From: Candidatus Faeciplasma pullistercoris
Lineage (GTDB): Bacteria; Bacillota; Clostridia; Oscillospirales; Ruminococcaceae
NCBI GenBank assembly: GCA_018715525.1
Contig: DVLL01000005.1
Coordinates: 30,830 to 94,829 of the forward strand
Length of the DNA stretch: 64,000 bases
Direction of reading: 5' to 3'
Shown here: positions 18,178-29,459 of the stretch, piece by piece
Layout of the letters: each line of letters starts with the position of its first letter
Numbering within the stretch: the first letter of the stretch is position 1
Position numbers and translations under genes: made by a program
Notes under the pieces: model-generated
What the model saw: only the letters and a program-made list of their open reading frames with translations
The model's database searches: none
What the model was told of the DNA's origin: nothing

Positions 18178-19020
18178 TCAAAATTTGACCGTCTCGCCGG
18201 GCTTTACCGAGAACAGCTTTTCACCGCTCCAGCTTCGCTCGCACAGCCATATCTCCTTGGCGGTAGGATTGTATACCATCCTTGACTGCGGAGAGGTTGA
18301 GTACTCCAGCGCCTTGTAGGCAAGATGATACTCGCAGATGTCTATGTTTGCGGCGAACCATATCTTGTCGCTATGGGACGACATGAACTTAAGGATTCCC
18401 TCGACGACATCCCAGTTTCCGTCCCTGCGGAACTCGGCTGTATGACCCCAAAGATAGAACATTCTCGGCTCGTCCGAGTCCTCAGCCAAGAATTTCTTCG
18501 CCAGCTCCATTATGCCGCCGTGATTGTGGTGGCAGGTAGCCTTGAGCCTCAGCCAGTCCTCAGGCATGGCGAAGTCCTCCCTCGTCTCGACTGTCCGGCA
18601 GTATTTTATACCGTTTCTCTTCAAAGCCTCTACGCTCGCGTCGTTATAGCTTCCGTATGGATATGCAGCTCCTCTGACTACCCTGCCGTACTGGAGCTCG
18701 AGGCTTGCCCTGTCAGCCGCTATCTCGTAGTTGAGCTCCGCCTCGGTGAGCTGAGTGAAGTTTCTGTGCTCAAGACCGTGGACAGCTATCTCAACGCCGT
18801 GGGTGATATAGCTCTTTTCCGCCTCCGACCTTGTGAGCCTCGGCCAGCCTCCGTCCGGCTCTGTTCCCTCATCGCGGTATATTCCCGAGCTGACGTTAAA
18901 TGTGCCCTTGACGCCGTACTCGTCCATAAGCTCCATCAGCCTCATGTCGTCATAGTTGGCATCGTCATAGCTGAGGGTAAACGCCTTTCTCAGACCTCCC
19001 GGAAATCTCATTTTCAACAT
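18178..19020 (-). CDS. Polysaccharide deacetylase family protein (NodB homology domain)
   Basis: Encodes 280 residues. NodB motifs: TLSYDDAN (catalytic D19 and metal-binding D20), the metal-binding histidines H81 and H85 in AVHGLEH, and AYPYGSYND near residue 120. The family removes acetyl groups from chitin-like, peptidoglycan or plant polysaccharides using a divalent metal. No signal peptide is visible, so it probably acts inside the cell or on an imported oligosaccharide. AAGGAGG lies before the ATG at 19020. The gene stands alone, divergent from tatD. Confidence 0.87.
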   Translation of the reverse strand: MLKMRFPGGLRKAFTLSYDDANYDDMRLMELMDEYGVKGTFNVSSGIYRDEGTEPDGGWPRLTRSEAEKSYITHGVEIAVHGLEHRNFTQLTEAELNYEIAADRASLELQYGRVVRGAAYPYGSYNDASVEALKRNGIKYCRTVETREDFAMPEDWLRLKATCHHNHGGIMELAKKFLAEDSDEPRMFYLWGHTAEFRRDGNWDVVEGILKFMSSHSDKIWFAANIDICEYHLAYKALEYSTSPQSRMVYNPTAKEIWLCERSWSGEKLFSVKPGETVKF

Positions 19021-19039
19021 GCTATCTACCTCCTTGATA

Positions 19040-19066
19040 TTGACAATACTTTTTATTCACTATAAA
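19040..19066 (+). promoter_or_regulatory. Possible tatD promoter
   Basis: A perfect TTGACA (19040-19045) is followed by TATAAA (19061-19066) with a short 15-base spacer; TAAACT at 19063-19068 would give 17 bases. Confidence 0.45.
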
Positions 19067-19137
19067 CTATTAGCTAAAACCAGTATACAGCCATGCGCTG
19101 CATTTTTCAATAGCCTTGCCTCACAGGAGGAAATTTA

Positions 19138-19911
19138 ATGACGCTGAACCACATAACAGACACTCACTCCCACTATGACGACCCGCGCTTTGACGGAATA
19201 AGAGACGAGCTTATCTCCTCCCTTTTTTCACGCGGCATCTCGGCGATAATCCACGCCGCCGACACCGTCAAGTCGTCAGAATACGGCGTTGCCGCCGCGC
19301 AGAAATACCCGCGTTACTTCACCGCCGTCGGCATTCACCCAGAGCACGCGAACGGCGTGACAGAATCAGAGCTTGAAAGAATATCAGAGCTTGCCAAAAG
19401 CCCAAAGGTGGTGGCAATAGGAGAAATAGGGCTTGACTACCATTACGAGGGCTATGACAGCGAGGCGCAGAAGCGGCTCTTTGAGTATCAAATAAGGCTT
19501 GCGCAAAGCCTTGAGCTGCCCATAATCGTCCACTCAAGGGACGCAGCCGGGGACTGCATGGATATCCTCAGAAGATTTGCCCCCGTTTCAGGAGTGATGC
19601 ACTGCTTTTCCGGCTCTGTCGAGACAGCAAGAGAGGTTCTCTCGCTCGGAATGCACATAAGCTTTACCGGAGTCATCACCTTCAAAAACTCAAAAAAGGC
19701 CGTCCAAGTCCTTGAGTCCATGCCGCTCGACAGGCTTTTACTTGAGACCGACTGCCCCTACATGGCTCCCGAGCCCTTTCGTGGAAAAACCTGCGACAGC
19801 TCGATGATAGAATACATCGCGAAAAAGGAAGCAAAGCTTCTCGGCATAAGCCTCGACAAGCTGCTTCTTGCCACCGAGGAAAACGCGAGGCGGCTCTTTA
19901 AGCTCTGGTAA
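19138..19911 (+). CDS. tatD: TatD family metal-dependent hydrolase
   Basis: Encodes 257 residues. TatD proteins are TIM-barrel metal-dependent DNases. The metal ligands H10 and H12 lie in TDTHSHYDD; further family motifs are AVGIHPEHA, AIGEIGLDYHYE (glutamate near residue 100), IIVHSRDA, GVMHCFSGS and LLLETDCPYMAPEP. CAGGAGG lies 7 bases before the ATG. It is monocistronic, with its own terminator at 19933. Confidence 0.94.
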   Translation: MTLNHITDTHSHYDDPRFDGIRDELISSLFSRGISAIIHAADTVKSSEYGVAAAQKYPRYFTAVGIHPEHANGVTESELERISELAKSPKVVAIGEIGLDYHYEGYDSEAQKRLFEYQIRLAQSLELPIIVHSRDAAGDCMDILRRFAPVSGVMHCFSGSVETAREVLSLGMHISFTGVITFKNSKKAVQVLESMPLDRLLLETDCPYMAPEPFRGKTCDSSMIEYIAKKEAKLLGISLDKLLLATEENARRLFKLW

Positions 19912-19932
19912 TTGACCGAATAGCGTCAGACC

Positions 19933-19966
19933 AACCGGCTCCTACTTTTTTAGGAAGCCGGTTTTT
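19933..19966 (+). terminator. Terminator of tatD
   Basis: ACCGGCT (19934-19940) pairs with AGCCGGT (19956-19962), followed by TTTTT. Confidence 0.85.
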
Positions 19967-20003
19967 AGCATCACAAGCCTACAGCGCGGACAAAGTTCGT
20001 GTC

Positions 20004-20262
20004 GGGGATGCCGCGGCGCCGCCCTAAGGCGGCGTGTGGCAGCCCGCGGGAGCCGGGCGCTGTCTCTTTGGTTTGGTAACAAGCCCGACGGCTATCTCCG
20101 GCAAAGATATGCCTTGACCCTGTTACCCGCTCCCGCGGGTTGCCTTGGCTGTCCGGTCGGCTTTCGACATTCACAGGCAAGCCGCCCTTGATGTTCTCCG
20201 ACACGCCACTATCTTATGCTTCCGGCTCGGTTTTTGCCGACCGGGCAGCCCGCGGCATCCCC
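20004..20262 (+). other. Structured intergenic element E2 (copy 2)
   Basis: This is a 259-bp gene-free element with the same plan as E1. P1: GGGGATGCCGCGG 20004-20016 with 20250-20262, 13 bp perfect. Small hairpin: CGCCGCC 20017-20023, loop CTAA, GGCGGCG 20028-20034. P2: 20038-20053 with 20129-20144, 16 bp with one G-T pair, enclosing a 7-bp helix GGTAACA (20075-20081) with TGTTACC (20121-20127). P3: 20148-20161 with 20236-20249, 14 bp with one G-T pair, abutting P1. It sits between the tatD terminator and the 3' end of serA. P1 is nearly identical to E1, while P3 differs by compensatory changes. Confidence 0.8.
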
Positions 20263-20354
20263 CGAGTCTTCCATTCTGAATCAAACCCATGCGAGCCTCT
20301 TCACACTTTGCCCTGCTCTTTCGCGCTTATGCACTGTTTCTATCCGTGGGCAGA

Positions 20355-20396
20355 CAAAAAAAGCGCCTCCGACCGCTGTGCAGCCGAAAAGCGCCT
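20355..20396 (-). terminator. Probable terminator of serC-serA
   Basis: On the minus strand an imperfect hairpin starting at GCGCTTTTCGGCTG is followed by a run of seven T. Several G-T pairs make the stem weak on paper; position, 40 bases after serA, supports it. Confidence 0.5.
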
Positions 20397-20397
20397 T

Positions 20398-20413
20398 TGT
20401 TCCACGGGGAACT
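20398..20413. promoter_or_regulatory. Weak parS-like sequence
   Basis: TGTTCCACGGGGAACT matches the parS form TGTTCCACGTGGAACA at 14 of 16 positions. It is about 21 kb from the putative origin. It could be chance. Confidence 0.3.
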
Positions 20414-20436
20414 ATTTATGATTGTCGCTCCTGAGA

Positions 20437-21597
20437 TTACAGGATTCTCACGCCGGTGACACCCTCGATAGCGAGGATATCCGCCTTTGCAGAGTCTACG
20501 TCGCCGGTCACATCGACCATAGTATACGCCCAGTCCTTCTTGGACTTGTTTACTATGCTCTCAATGTTTCCTCCGGCGTTGGAGATGACTCCGGTGACCT
20601 GAGTGATTATGGCAGGAACATTCTTATGGATAATGCAGACAAGCTGATCGGCTGTCTTGTTGAGCTCACAGTTAGGAAGATTTACCGAGTTGGTGATCTT
20701 TCCGTACTCTATGTAGTCGACAAGCTCCTTCGCAGCCATTACCGCGCAGTTGTCCTCAGACTCCGGTGTGGAAGCTCCGAGATGCGGGATGGCGGTAACT
20801 CCCTCTACTCCGATAAGCTCGTCGTTCGGGAAGTCGGTGATATATGCGGCGACGTCTCCGGCAGAAAGAGCAGCGATGATGTCGGGAGTGTTGACAAGCT
20901 CTCCTCTCGCGAAATTGAGAATCCTTACGCCTCTCTTCATCTTTGCGATGGTATCAGCGCACACGGTGTCCTTGGTGTCCTTGTTGTAGGGAAGGTGAAG
21001 AGTGAGGTAATCAGATTCGGCAAAGACCTCAGCCTGAGACTTGACGACCTTTACTCCGGGATTGAGCCCCAAAGCGGCAGTTACGGAGAGGAAGGGATCA
21101 TAGCCGATTACCTTCATGCCGAGCGCGAGAGCGGTGTTGGCTACCTTCACGCCTATCGCTCCGAGACCTATGATTCCGAGCGTCTTGCCCATGATCTCGG
21201 GGCCTGCGAACTGGGACTTGCCTTTTTCGACAAGCTTTGAAACCTCGTCGCCCTGACCCTTGAGAGTCTTTGCCCAGTCGATAGCTGCGGCAATCTTTCT
21301 CGATGTCAGAAGAAGTCCCGCTACTACCATTTCCTTGACCGCGTTTGCGTTCGCTCCGGGAGTGTTGAACACGCATATTCCCATCTCAGAGCAGCGGTCT
21401 ACAGGGATGTTGTTTACGCCCGCGCCGGCTCTCGCTATAGCGACAAGGTTTGAGCCAAACTCATAGTCGAGCATGTTGGCAGAGCGAACCATTATTCCGT
21501 CCGGATTCTCGGCCTCAGTGGAAACTGTATACTTCGTTCTGTCGAAGTTGTCCGTTCCGACAGAGGCGATTTTATTAAGAGTTAAGATATTATACAT
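20437..21597 (-). CDS. serA: Phosphoglycerate dehydrogenase
   Basis: Encodes 386 residues. It oxidises 3-phosphoglycerate, the first step of serine synthesis. The NAD-binding GLGAIGVKVAN motif is near residue 144, the ILNFARGELV strand near 226, and the HLGAST catalytic histidine near 275. The C-terminal 75 or so residues form an ACT domain (serine-binding in many relatives). The ATG start at 21597 overlaps the serC stop by 8 bases, so the two genes are coupled. Order serC then serA is typical of Clostridia. Confidence 0.95.
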   Translation of the reverse strand: MYNILTLNKIASVGTDNFDRTKYTVSTEAENPDGIMVRSANMLDYEFGSNLVAIARAGAGVNNIPVDRCSEMGICVFNTPGANANAVKEMVVAGLLLTSRKIAAAIDWAKTLKGQGDEVSKLVEKGKSQFAGPEIMGKTLGIIGLGAIGVKVANTALALGMKVIGYDPFLSVTAALGLNPGVKVVKSQAEVFAESDYLTLHLPYNKDTKDTVCADTIAKMKRGVRILNFARGELVNTPDIIAALSAGDVAAYITDFPNDELIGVEGVTAIPHLGASTPESEDNCAVMAAKELVDYIEYGKITNSVNLPNCELNKTADQLVCIIHKNVPAIITQVTGVISNAGGNIESIVNKSKKDWAYTMVDVTGDVDSAKADILAIEGVTGVRIL

Positions 21598-22669
21598 TTT
21601 CAGCCTCAAACTTTCTCATGAATTCAACCAGCTTCTCTACTCCCTCGTAGGGCATAGCGTTGTAGATAGAAGCTCTCATGCCGCCGACTGTGCGGTGACC
21701 CTTGATGTTGATAAGTCCCGCCTTCTTTGCCTCAGAGACAAACTTAGCGTCAAGCTCCTCGTTGCCGGTGACGAAGGGAACATTCATAAGCGATCTGTCC
21801 TTGCCCTGAACGGTTGCCTTGAAGAGCTTCGAGGAGTCAAGGAAGCTGTACAGAGGCTCCGCCTTGCGCTTGTTCCTCTTTTCCATCTCGGTAAGTCCGC
21901 CCATTTCCTTTATCCAACCGAGCACGAGTCCGAGGATATAAATGCCGTACGTCGGAGGCGTGTTGTACATCGAGCCGTTATCAGCATGGATCTTGTAGTT
22001 GAACATCGTAGGAGTCATCTCCATGGCGTTGCCAATGAGATCCTCACGGATTATAACTACGGTAAGACCCGCAGGTCCCATGTTCTTCTGTGCGCCCGCA
22101 TAGATGAGTCCGAACTTGGAAACATCTACAGGCTCGGAAAGTATGCAGGACGACATGTCGGCTACCAGCGGAACGTCTCCGGTCTCGGGAAGCTCGTTGA
22201 AGCGTGTACCGTAGATAGTGTTGTTGTAGCAGATGTGGAAGTAATCCGCCTCAGGATCGAACTTGGACTTGTCGAGCTCGGGAATATAGGAGAAGGTCTT
22301 ATCCTTGGAGGAAGCGATTACATTGCACTTTCCGTATCTTGAAGCCTCCTGATACGCCTTGTTCGCCCACTGTCCGGTGATAACAAAGTCCGCCTTATGG
22401 TTCTTGTTCATCAGGTTGAGGGGGATCATTGCGAACTGGCTGGAAGCTCCGCCCTGAAGGAAGAGTACCTTGTAGTTGTCAGGGATGCTCATGACTTCCC
22501 TCAGACCTGCCTCGACGCTGTCGATAATAGCCTGATACTCCTTTGAGCGATGGGACATTTCCATGACCGACTGTCCGGAAGTGCCGTATTCCAGCATCTC
22601 GTCTGCCGCTCTTTTCAAAACTTCTTCGGGCAGCATTGCAGGACCCGCGCTGAAGTTGTAAACTCTCAT
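21590..22669 (-). CDS. serC: Phosphoserine aminotransferase
   Basis: Encodes 359 residues. This PLP enzyme converts 3-phosphohydroxypyruvate to phosphoserine using glutamate. The start MRVYNFSAGPAMLPEEVL and the SGQSVMEMSHRSKEY and LFLQGGASSQFAMIPLN segments are diagnostic; the PLP lysine is in YAGAQKNMGPAG. The ATG at 22669 has GGAGG 8 bases upstream and is preferred to a TTG 15 bases further up. A perfect consensus promoter lies about 45 bases upstream. Confidence 0.96.
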   Translation of the reverse strand: MRVYNFSAGPAMLPEEVLKRAADEMLEYGTSGQSVMEMSHRSKEYQAIIDSVEAGLREVMSIPDNYKVLFLQGGASSQFAMIPLNLMNKNHKADFVITGQWANKAYQEASRYGKCNVIASSKDKTFSYIPELDKSKFDPEADYFHICYNNTIYGTRFNELPETGDVPLVADMSSCILSEPVDVSKFGLIYAGAQKNMGPAGLTVVIIREDLIGNAMEMTPTMFNYKIHADNGSMYNTPPTYGIYILGLVLGWIKEMGGLTEMEKRNKRKAEPLYSFLDSSKLFKATVQGKDRSLMNVPFVTGNEELDAKFVSEAKKAGLINIKGHRTVGGMRASIYNAMPYEGVEKLVEFMRKFEAENV

Positions 22670-22713
22670 CTTTGTAGCCTCCAAATATAAATTTAGTAAA
22701 ATAGCTGCTTTCT

Positions 22714-22742
22714 ATTATACTTCACTTGCGCACAGGTGTCAA
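22714..22742 (-). promoter_or_regulatory. Promoter of serC-serA
   Basis: On the minus strand, TTGACA (22742-22737) and TATAAT (22719-22714) are perfect consensus hexamers with a 17-base spacer. Confidence 0.9.
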
Positions 22743-22927
22743 CCATATGAGAACAAAAATTTTTACTGCACTAAAGCAGTAAATATGTCACAATGCCTAA
22801 ACCCCGGATGAACGGATATAAAAACAAAGGCAAGTCGCATTAACCTAAAGGAAAACGCATGAAGCCCGACAGTATTCTGCCGCTCCCTCGTCCGCTCTAT
22901 TAGCGGCTTTCAAGAGCGCTCCGACAC

Positions 22928-23196
22928 GGCATGTCGCCCCGCCGGCGGCTCGGCGCTGGCTTTTTTGGCACCCACTCTCTTTGCGCCGCGCAGCCGCCCG
23001 GAACGCAATGCGCGCGTAGCAAGGAGCCGGGCCGCCGGCGAAATACGCCCTTCCTTTTTTTCGCGCGGAGATAAATTTTCTCCGTCAATCCGGCTGAGCT
23101 GCCGAATATTCACTGCCCACAACGCCGCGTCTGTGGCTTTGACTCCGCGCGAAAAAAGGAAGGCGTCGGACGCCTTAGGGCGTCAGGCGACATGCC
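22928..23196 (-). other. Structured intergenic element E3 (copy 3, opposite orientation)
   Basis: This is a 269-bp gene-free element in the divergent serC-glyS gap. Read on the minus strand it has the E1/E2 order. P1: 23196-23186 with 22938-22928 (11 bp). Small hairpin: GACGCC 23184-23179 around CTAA, pairing to 23169. P2: 23165-23143 with 23070-23046, about 23 bp with two single-base bulges. P3: 23040-23026 with 22954-22940, 15 bp with one G-T pair. P1 differs from E1 and E2 at two base pairs, both compensated. Orientation is judged from hairpin order and the shared CTAA loop. Confidence 0.78.
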
Positions 23197-23343
23197 CGAG
23201 ACCTGCACCACTGACTCAGCCTAAAAAAGGCGCTTTAGGTGCTTTTCCCGCCGCTATAACGCTCGAGCCTTAGCGGATCACCGAGTGCTGCGGCGGGAGT
23301 GACTAAAAGCAGTCCCTAAACGCCCAAGTTTGCGCCGTACTAC

Positions 23344-23372
23344 TTGACTTATCGGATAAAATGGAATACAAT
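23344..23372 (+). promoter_or_regulatory. Promoter of glyS
   Basis: TTGACT (23344-23349) and TACAAT (23367-23372) with a 17-base spacer, 66 bases before the glyS start. No T-box leader fits in this short space. Confidence 0.8.
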
Positions 23373-23437
23373 AGGCGTTGAAATCTGACGGCAGCGGGAT
23401 TTTGCAGCCGTTCAACATTCCTTCAGGAGAGAAAGAT

Positions 23438-24817
23438 ATGGATAATTCACTCAAGACCATGGACAAAATCGTCGCGCTGTGCAAGGGCAGAGGCTTCATC
23501 TTTGCCGGAAGCGACATCTACGGCGGACTTGCGAATACATGGGACTACGGCCCCTTGGGAGCAAGAATGAAGAACAACATCAAGGACACCTGGCGCAAGC
23601 GCTTCATCCAGGAGAGAAAGAACAGCTATGAGATGGACGCGGACATCCTCATGCACCCCAGAGTCTGGGAGGCTTCGGGACATGTCGGAAGCTTTTCCGA
23701 CCCGCTTCTTGACTGCAAGGAGTGCAAGATGCGCTTCAGAGCGGACAACCTCATCGACGACTTCGACCCAAACGCACACGCCGACGGGATGACCAAGCAG
23801 GAGATGTTCGAGTATATCAAGGCTCACTCCATTCCCTGCCCTCACTGCGGAAAGCACAACTTTACTGAGATAAGAGAGTTCAACCTGATGTTCAAGACCT
23901 TCAGGGGCGTGACCGAGGACGCCAAGAGCGTTATTTATCTCAGACCTGAGAACGCTCAGGGAGAGTATGTAAACTATCTCAATGTTCAGCGTACCATGCG
24001 CGCCAAGCTCCCCTTCTCGATAGGTCAGATAGGCAAGGCGTTCAGAAACGAGATAACTCCCGGCAACTTCACCTTCAGGACTATTGAGTTCGAGCAGATG
24101 GAGTTCCAGACCTTCTGCAAGGAGGGAACGGACGCCGAGCTTTATGAGTACTTCAAGCAGTTCGGCAAGCAGTATTATGAGGATCTCGGACTTCCTGCCG
24201 AGCATCTTAGGTTCCACGACCATGAGAAGCTCGCCCACTACGCTAAAGCCGCCTGCGATATAGAGTTCCTCTTCCCGTTCGGCTGGGGAGAGATAAACGG
24301 CACTCACAACCGCACAAACTTTGACCTCGCCCGCCATCAGGAGTACAGCGGCACTAAGCTCGAGTACCTCGACCCCGAGACAAACGAGAGGTATATCCCC
24401 TATATCATAGAGTCCACCTACGGACTTGACAGAACCTTCCTTGCGCTTCTGTGCGAGGCGTATGACGAGGAAGTAATAGACGCGGAGAAGAATGACGTCA
24501 GGACTGTGCTCCACCTCAACCCCGTCATAGCCCCTTATAAGGCGGCGGTGCTTCCCCTCTCCAAGAAGCTCTCCGATGAGGCGATGAAGGTGTACGACAA
24601 GCTCTCCAAGAAATTCATGGTTGATTTTGACGAGAACGGCTCTATCGGCAAGAGATACCGCCGCGAGGACGAGATAGGCACGCCATACTGCATCACCTTT
24701 GACTTTGACTCCCTCGAGGACGGCTGCGTTACTGTCAGGGACAGAGATACCATGGAGCAGGTAAGACTTCCTATCGACCAGCTTGAGAGCTATATTCAGG
24801 ATAAGATAGTGTTCTGA
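23438..24817 (+). CDS. glyS: Glycyl-tRNA synthetase (single-chain, class II)
   Basis: Encodes 459 residues. It charges tRNA-Gly. The archaeal/eukaryotic-like homodimeric form is shown by [21 protein letters not shown] at the start, a zinc-type CKECKMRF...CPHCGKHNF insertion, motif 2 [21 protein letters not shown], and motif 3 [14 protein letters not shown]. The C-terminal anticodon-binding domain is complete. The start at 23438 has CAGGAGAG about 8 bases upstream; an in-frame ATG at 23378 is not family-like. A terminator follows at 24912. Confidence 0.96.
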   Translation: MDNSLKTMDKIVALCKGRGFIFAGSDIYGGLANTWDYGPLGARMKNNIKDTWRKRFIQERKNSYEMDADILMHPRVWEASGHVGSFSDPLLDCKECKMRFRADNLIDDFDPNAHADGMTKQEMFEYIKAHSIPCPHCGKHNFTEIREFNLMFKTFRGVTEDAKSVIYLRPENAQGEYVNYLNVQRTMRAKLPFSIGQIGKAFRNEITPGNFTFRTIEFEQMEFQTFCKEGTDAELYEYFKQFGKQYYEDLGLPAEHLRFHDHEKLAHYAKAACDIEFLFPFGWGEINGTHNRTNFDLARHQEYSGTKLEYLDPETNERYIPYIIESTYGLDRTFLALLCEAYDEEVIDAEKNDVRTVLHLNPVIAPYKAAVLPLSKKLSDEAMKVYDKLSKKFMVDFDENGSIGKRYRREDEIGTPYCITFDFDSLEDGCVTVRDRDTMEQVRLPIDQLESYIQDKIVF

Positions 24818-24911
24818 TAGATTCCGTGCCGGAAGCCGGCGGAATATGAATGAGCGGCGCGATATTTTGAAATTTTTCGGCGCCGCAAAACAAATATAAT
24901 TCTTACTGCTT

Positions 24912-24953
24912 ACACCCTTTTACCGTGAACCTGCGGCAAAAGGGTGTTTTTTT
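24912..24953 (+). terminator. Terminator of glyS
   Basis: ACACCCTTTTACCG pairs with CGGCAAAAGGGTGT (one mismatch), followed by seven T. The preceding bases 24830-24895 contain two further weaker hairpins. Confidence 0.85.
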
Positions 24954-25127
24954 GGCTGTATTTATAATCTGAGGGCAAAGTGCTTCCCACTTTTTTACCG
25001 CGCGGGCTCATCTCTGCCCTTCCCTGCCATGCTCTGCCCTGCTCAGGCAAGCCTCACGCTCGCTCGCCTAATAAGCTGTTAACCCAAGACGGACGGCTTA
25101 CGCTCTCCTGCTGGCTTGACCTGATCG
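24954..25127. other. Gene-free spacer between glyS and birA
   Basis: No gene, promoter or strong fold was seen. It has CTGCCCT/CTGCC-type short repeats around 25016-25045 and is bounded by two similar terminators. Confidence 0.5.
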
Positions 25128-25176
25128 CAACAACAAAATTGCCCTTTTGCCGTGTGAATGCGGTAAAAGGGCAATT
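25128..25176 (-). terminator. Terminator of birA
   Basis: AATTGCCCTTTT and its complement form a strong stem (25137-25176) with a loop sequence similar to the glyS terminator. On the minus strand it is followed by TTGTTGTTG; on the plus strand by ATCTTTT, so it may act in both directions. Confidence 0.75.
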
Positions 25177-25259
25177 ATCTTTTCGCGGTGTTCAAAGTAT
25201 AATCACAGCGGCGATTTTTCCATGGCGATACCTATGCCTATGCCTTTGCATATGCCCGG

Positions 25260-26027
25260 CTACGCCCCGGCAAGCTTCACGCTCACCTCACCGGAATCAA
25301 GGCTTATTGTTCCGCCTGCTGTCATTACCTCAAGGCGGCATCTGTCGTCTATGCCCGTGACCGTTCCGCAGATAAGCGAGCCTCCCCTTTGAAAGCTCAC
25401 TTCCCTGCCTGTCAGTATCGAGCGCGAGCGGTACTCCTCCAAAAAGCCCCGGGACGAAATTGAGGAAAGAACCTCTTCGAGCCTGTCGATGATCTTAAGG
25501 ACGACCTTCGCGCGAAGCTCAGCGTCAGGCTTAAAGTCAAACACCGCGCCCGCCTTTGACTCAAGCTCTCCGATAAAGCCTCCCTCTGGGGCAGTCAGGT
25601 TCACGCCTATGCCTATGACCGCGTAGTCGAGGGCGTTTTTAGAAAAATCAAGCCTGCACTCGGTCAAAATCCCGCATACCTTTTTCCCCTCGCAGTAGAC
25701 GTCGTTCACCCACTTTATGCCCATTTTCCTGCCGGACAGCTCCTCAAGCACCGATGCTACCGCGCAGGCGGCGGCGGGAGTTATCAAAAGCGAGCTCTCT
25801 ACGTCCAGTCCGGCTCGGTACACAAGAGAAAAATACACGCCGGTGGAGGCTGGGCTGTAAAAGCTTCTGCCCTGACGGCCTCTGCCTGCCGTCTGAGAAT
25901 AGGCGACGACGCAGACTCTCTCCCTCTCGCCTGACTTGGCAAGCTGAAGACAAATATTGTTCGTAGAGTCCACCTCAGGGTATTCTATAAGCCTGATGCC
26001 ATGGTATATTTCAGGGAGTTTAAGCAT
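25260..26027 (-). CDS. birA: Biotin--[acetyl-CoA-carboxylase] ligase
   Basis: Encodes 255 residues. It makes biotinyl-AMP and biotinylates carboxylase carrier proteins. Motifs: STNNICLQLA near residue 21, the biotin/ATP loop TAGRGRQGRSFYSP near 47, KWVNDVYCEGKKVCGIL near 104, and a short C-terminal SH3-like domain. No N-terminal helix-turn-helix is present, so it should not act as a repressor. The sequence between this gene and guaB (26028-26302) shows nothing clear. Confidence 0.93.
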   Translation of the reverse strand: MLKLPEIYHGIRLIEYPEVDSTNNICLQLAKSGERERVCVVAYSQTAGRGRQGRSFYSPASTGVYFSLVYRAGLDVESSLLITPAAACAVASVLEELSGRKMGIKWVNDVYCEGKKVCGILTECRLDFSKNALDYAVIGIGVNLTAPEGGFIGELESKAGAVFDFKPDAELRAKVVLKIIDRLEEVLSSISSRGFLEEYRSRSILTGREVSFQRGGSLICGTVTGIDDRCRLEVMTAGGTISLDSGEVSVKLAGA

Positions 26028-26302
26028 AAAACCCGCTCCTTTTTAATTACGCATCGTATTATATCTAACATATTATACTATAAGTATGCCGCAACTTCCT
26101 GTCTGAGCCTGCAATCCGCCGTTTATCCACGCTTGCCAATCCGGAAGAAAATCCCCGCGCCCCATTCCCATTTACAAACCAAGCGCGAGAGCACTCGCTT
26201 TGCACTGCTATGCAAGGCCTGCCCTCACGCCTGATGAACTGTAGATATTCAGCTTATGCCGCACGCAGACAAATGCCACGCAGGGCAGCACATGATCTTC
26301 GC

Positions 26303-28986
<2,684 letters not shown>

Positions 28987-29040
28987 ATGACGCCTCCTTT
29001 GTCGGTTTAATTAAGTCTTAATTAGTTTTATGTCTATCCA

Positions 29041-29080
29041 TGCCGCCGTATGCGGGGCTTACGCCCCGCATACGGCGGCA
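29041..29080. repeat. Perfect 18-bp hairpin upstream of the xylanase gene
   Basis: 29041-29058 is exactly complementary to 29063-29080, with a 4-base loop (TTAC; GTAA on the minus strand, a GNRA-type tetraloop). It is 55-95 bases before the xylanase start. No T-run follows on either strand, so it is not a normal terminator. It could be a 5' leader stem or part of the neighbouring element E4. Confidence 0.75.
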
Positions 29081-29123
29081 GACTGTCACTTATTTCACGA
29101 ATTTAGGCTTTGTGCGCTCCCCA

Positions 29124-29384
29124 CGGACGCCGCCATGCTGCCCGAAGGGCAGCCCCGACGGCTTTTCCCCGGCGGTCGCCGACTTTAGCCATGCGTCGCC
29201 TTGAGAAAAGCTTTTAAAACGGGCAGGTACGGTCATTTCAGCGTTCAGACCGGCGACCGCATCCGGAAAAGCCGTTATCGCCGCGCCTTGGCGGCAGCTT
29301 CGCCCCTGACGATCCTTGAAGCCGGGGCTATGCTGCCGGCCTTGCCGTCGTAAGCAAAGCCACGGCGCGGCGGAGCGGCGTCCG
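29124..29384 (+). other. Structured intergenic element E4 (copy 4)
   Basis: This is a 261-bp gene-free element between the xylanase and serS. P1: CGGACGCCGC 29124-29133 with 29375-29384, 10 bp. Small hairpin: GCTGCCC 29137-29143 around GAA with GGGCAGC. P2: two 10-bp perfect helices (29159-29168 with 29265-29274, 29172-29181 with 29251-29260) separated by a small internal loop. P3: 29279-29287 with 29364-29372, 9 bp, enclosing a stem GGCAGC (29293-29298) with GCTGCC (29332-29337), then GCCCC with GGGGC. The order is the same as E1 and E2. Two P1 pairs differ from E1, both compensated. Confidence 0.78.
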
Positions 29385-29459
29385 ACCTTTGCTGAGCGCA
29401 ATGAGTTTGAGGATACGGCTGCGTGACAGCCTGACCGCCGGTAAGCCTAAAGCCGCTTT

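Noticed and set aside
23447..24514. 355-codon minus-strand frame over glyS
   Set aside because: glyS has all class II motifs in the plus frame; the antisense frame is a shadow of its codon bias.
26123..26131. TTATCCACG, one base off a canonical DnaA box
   Set aside because: A single site about 16 kb from the origin with no cluster; best taken as chance.
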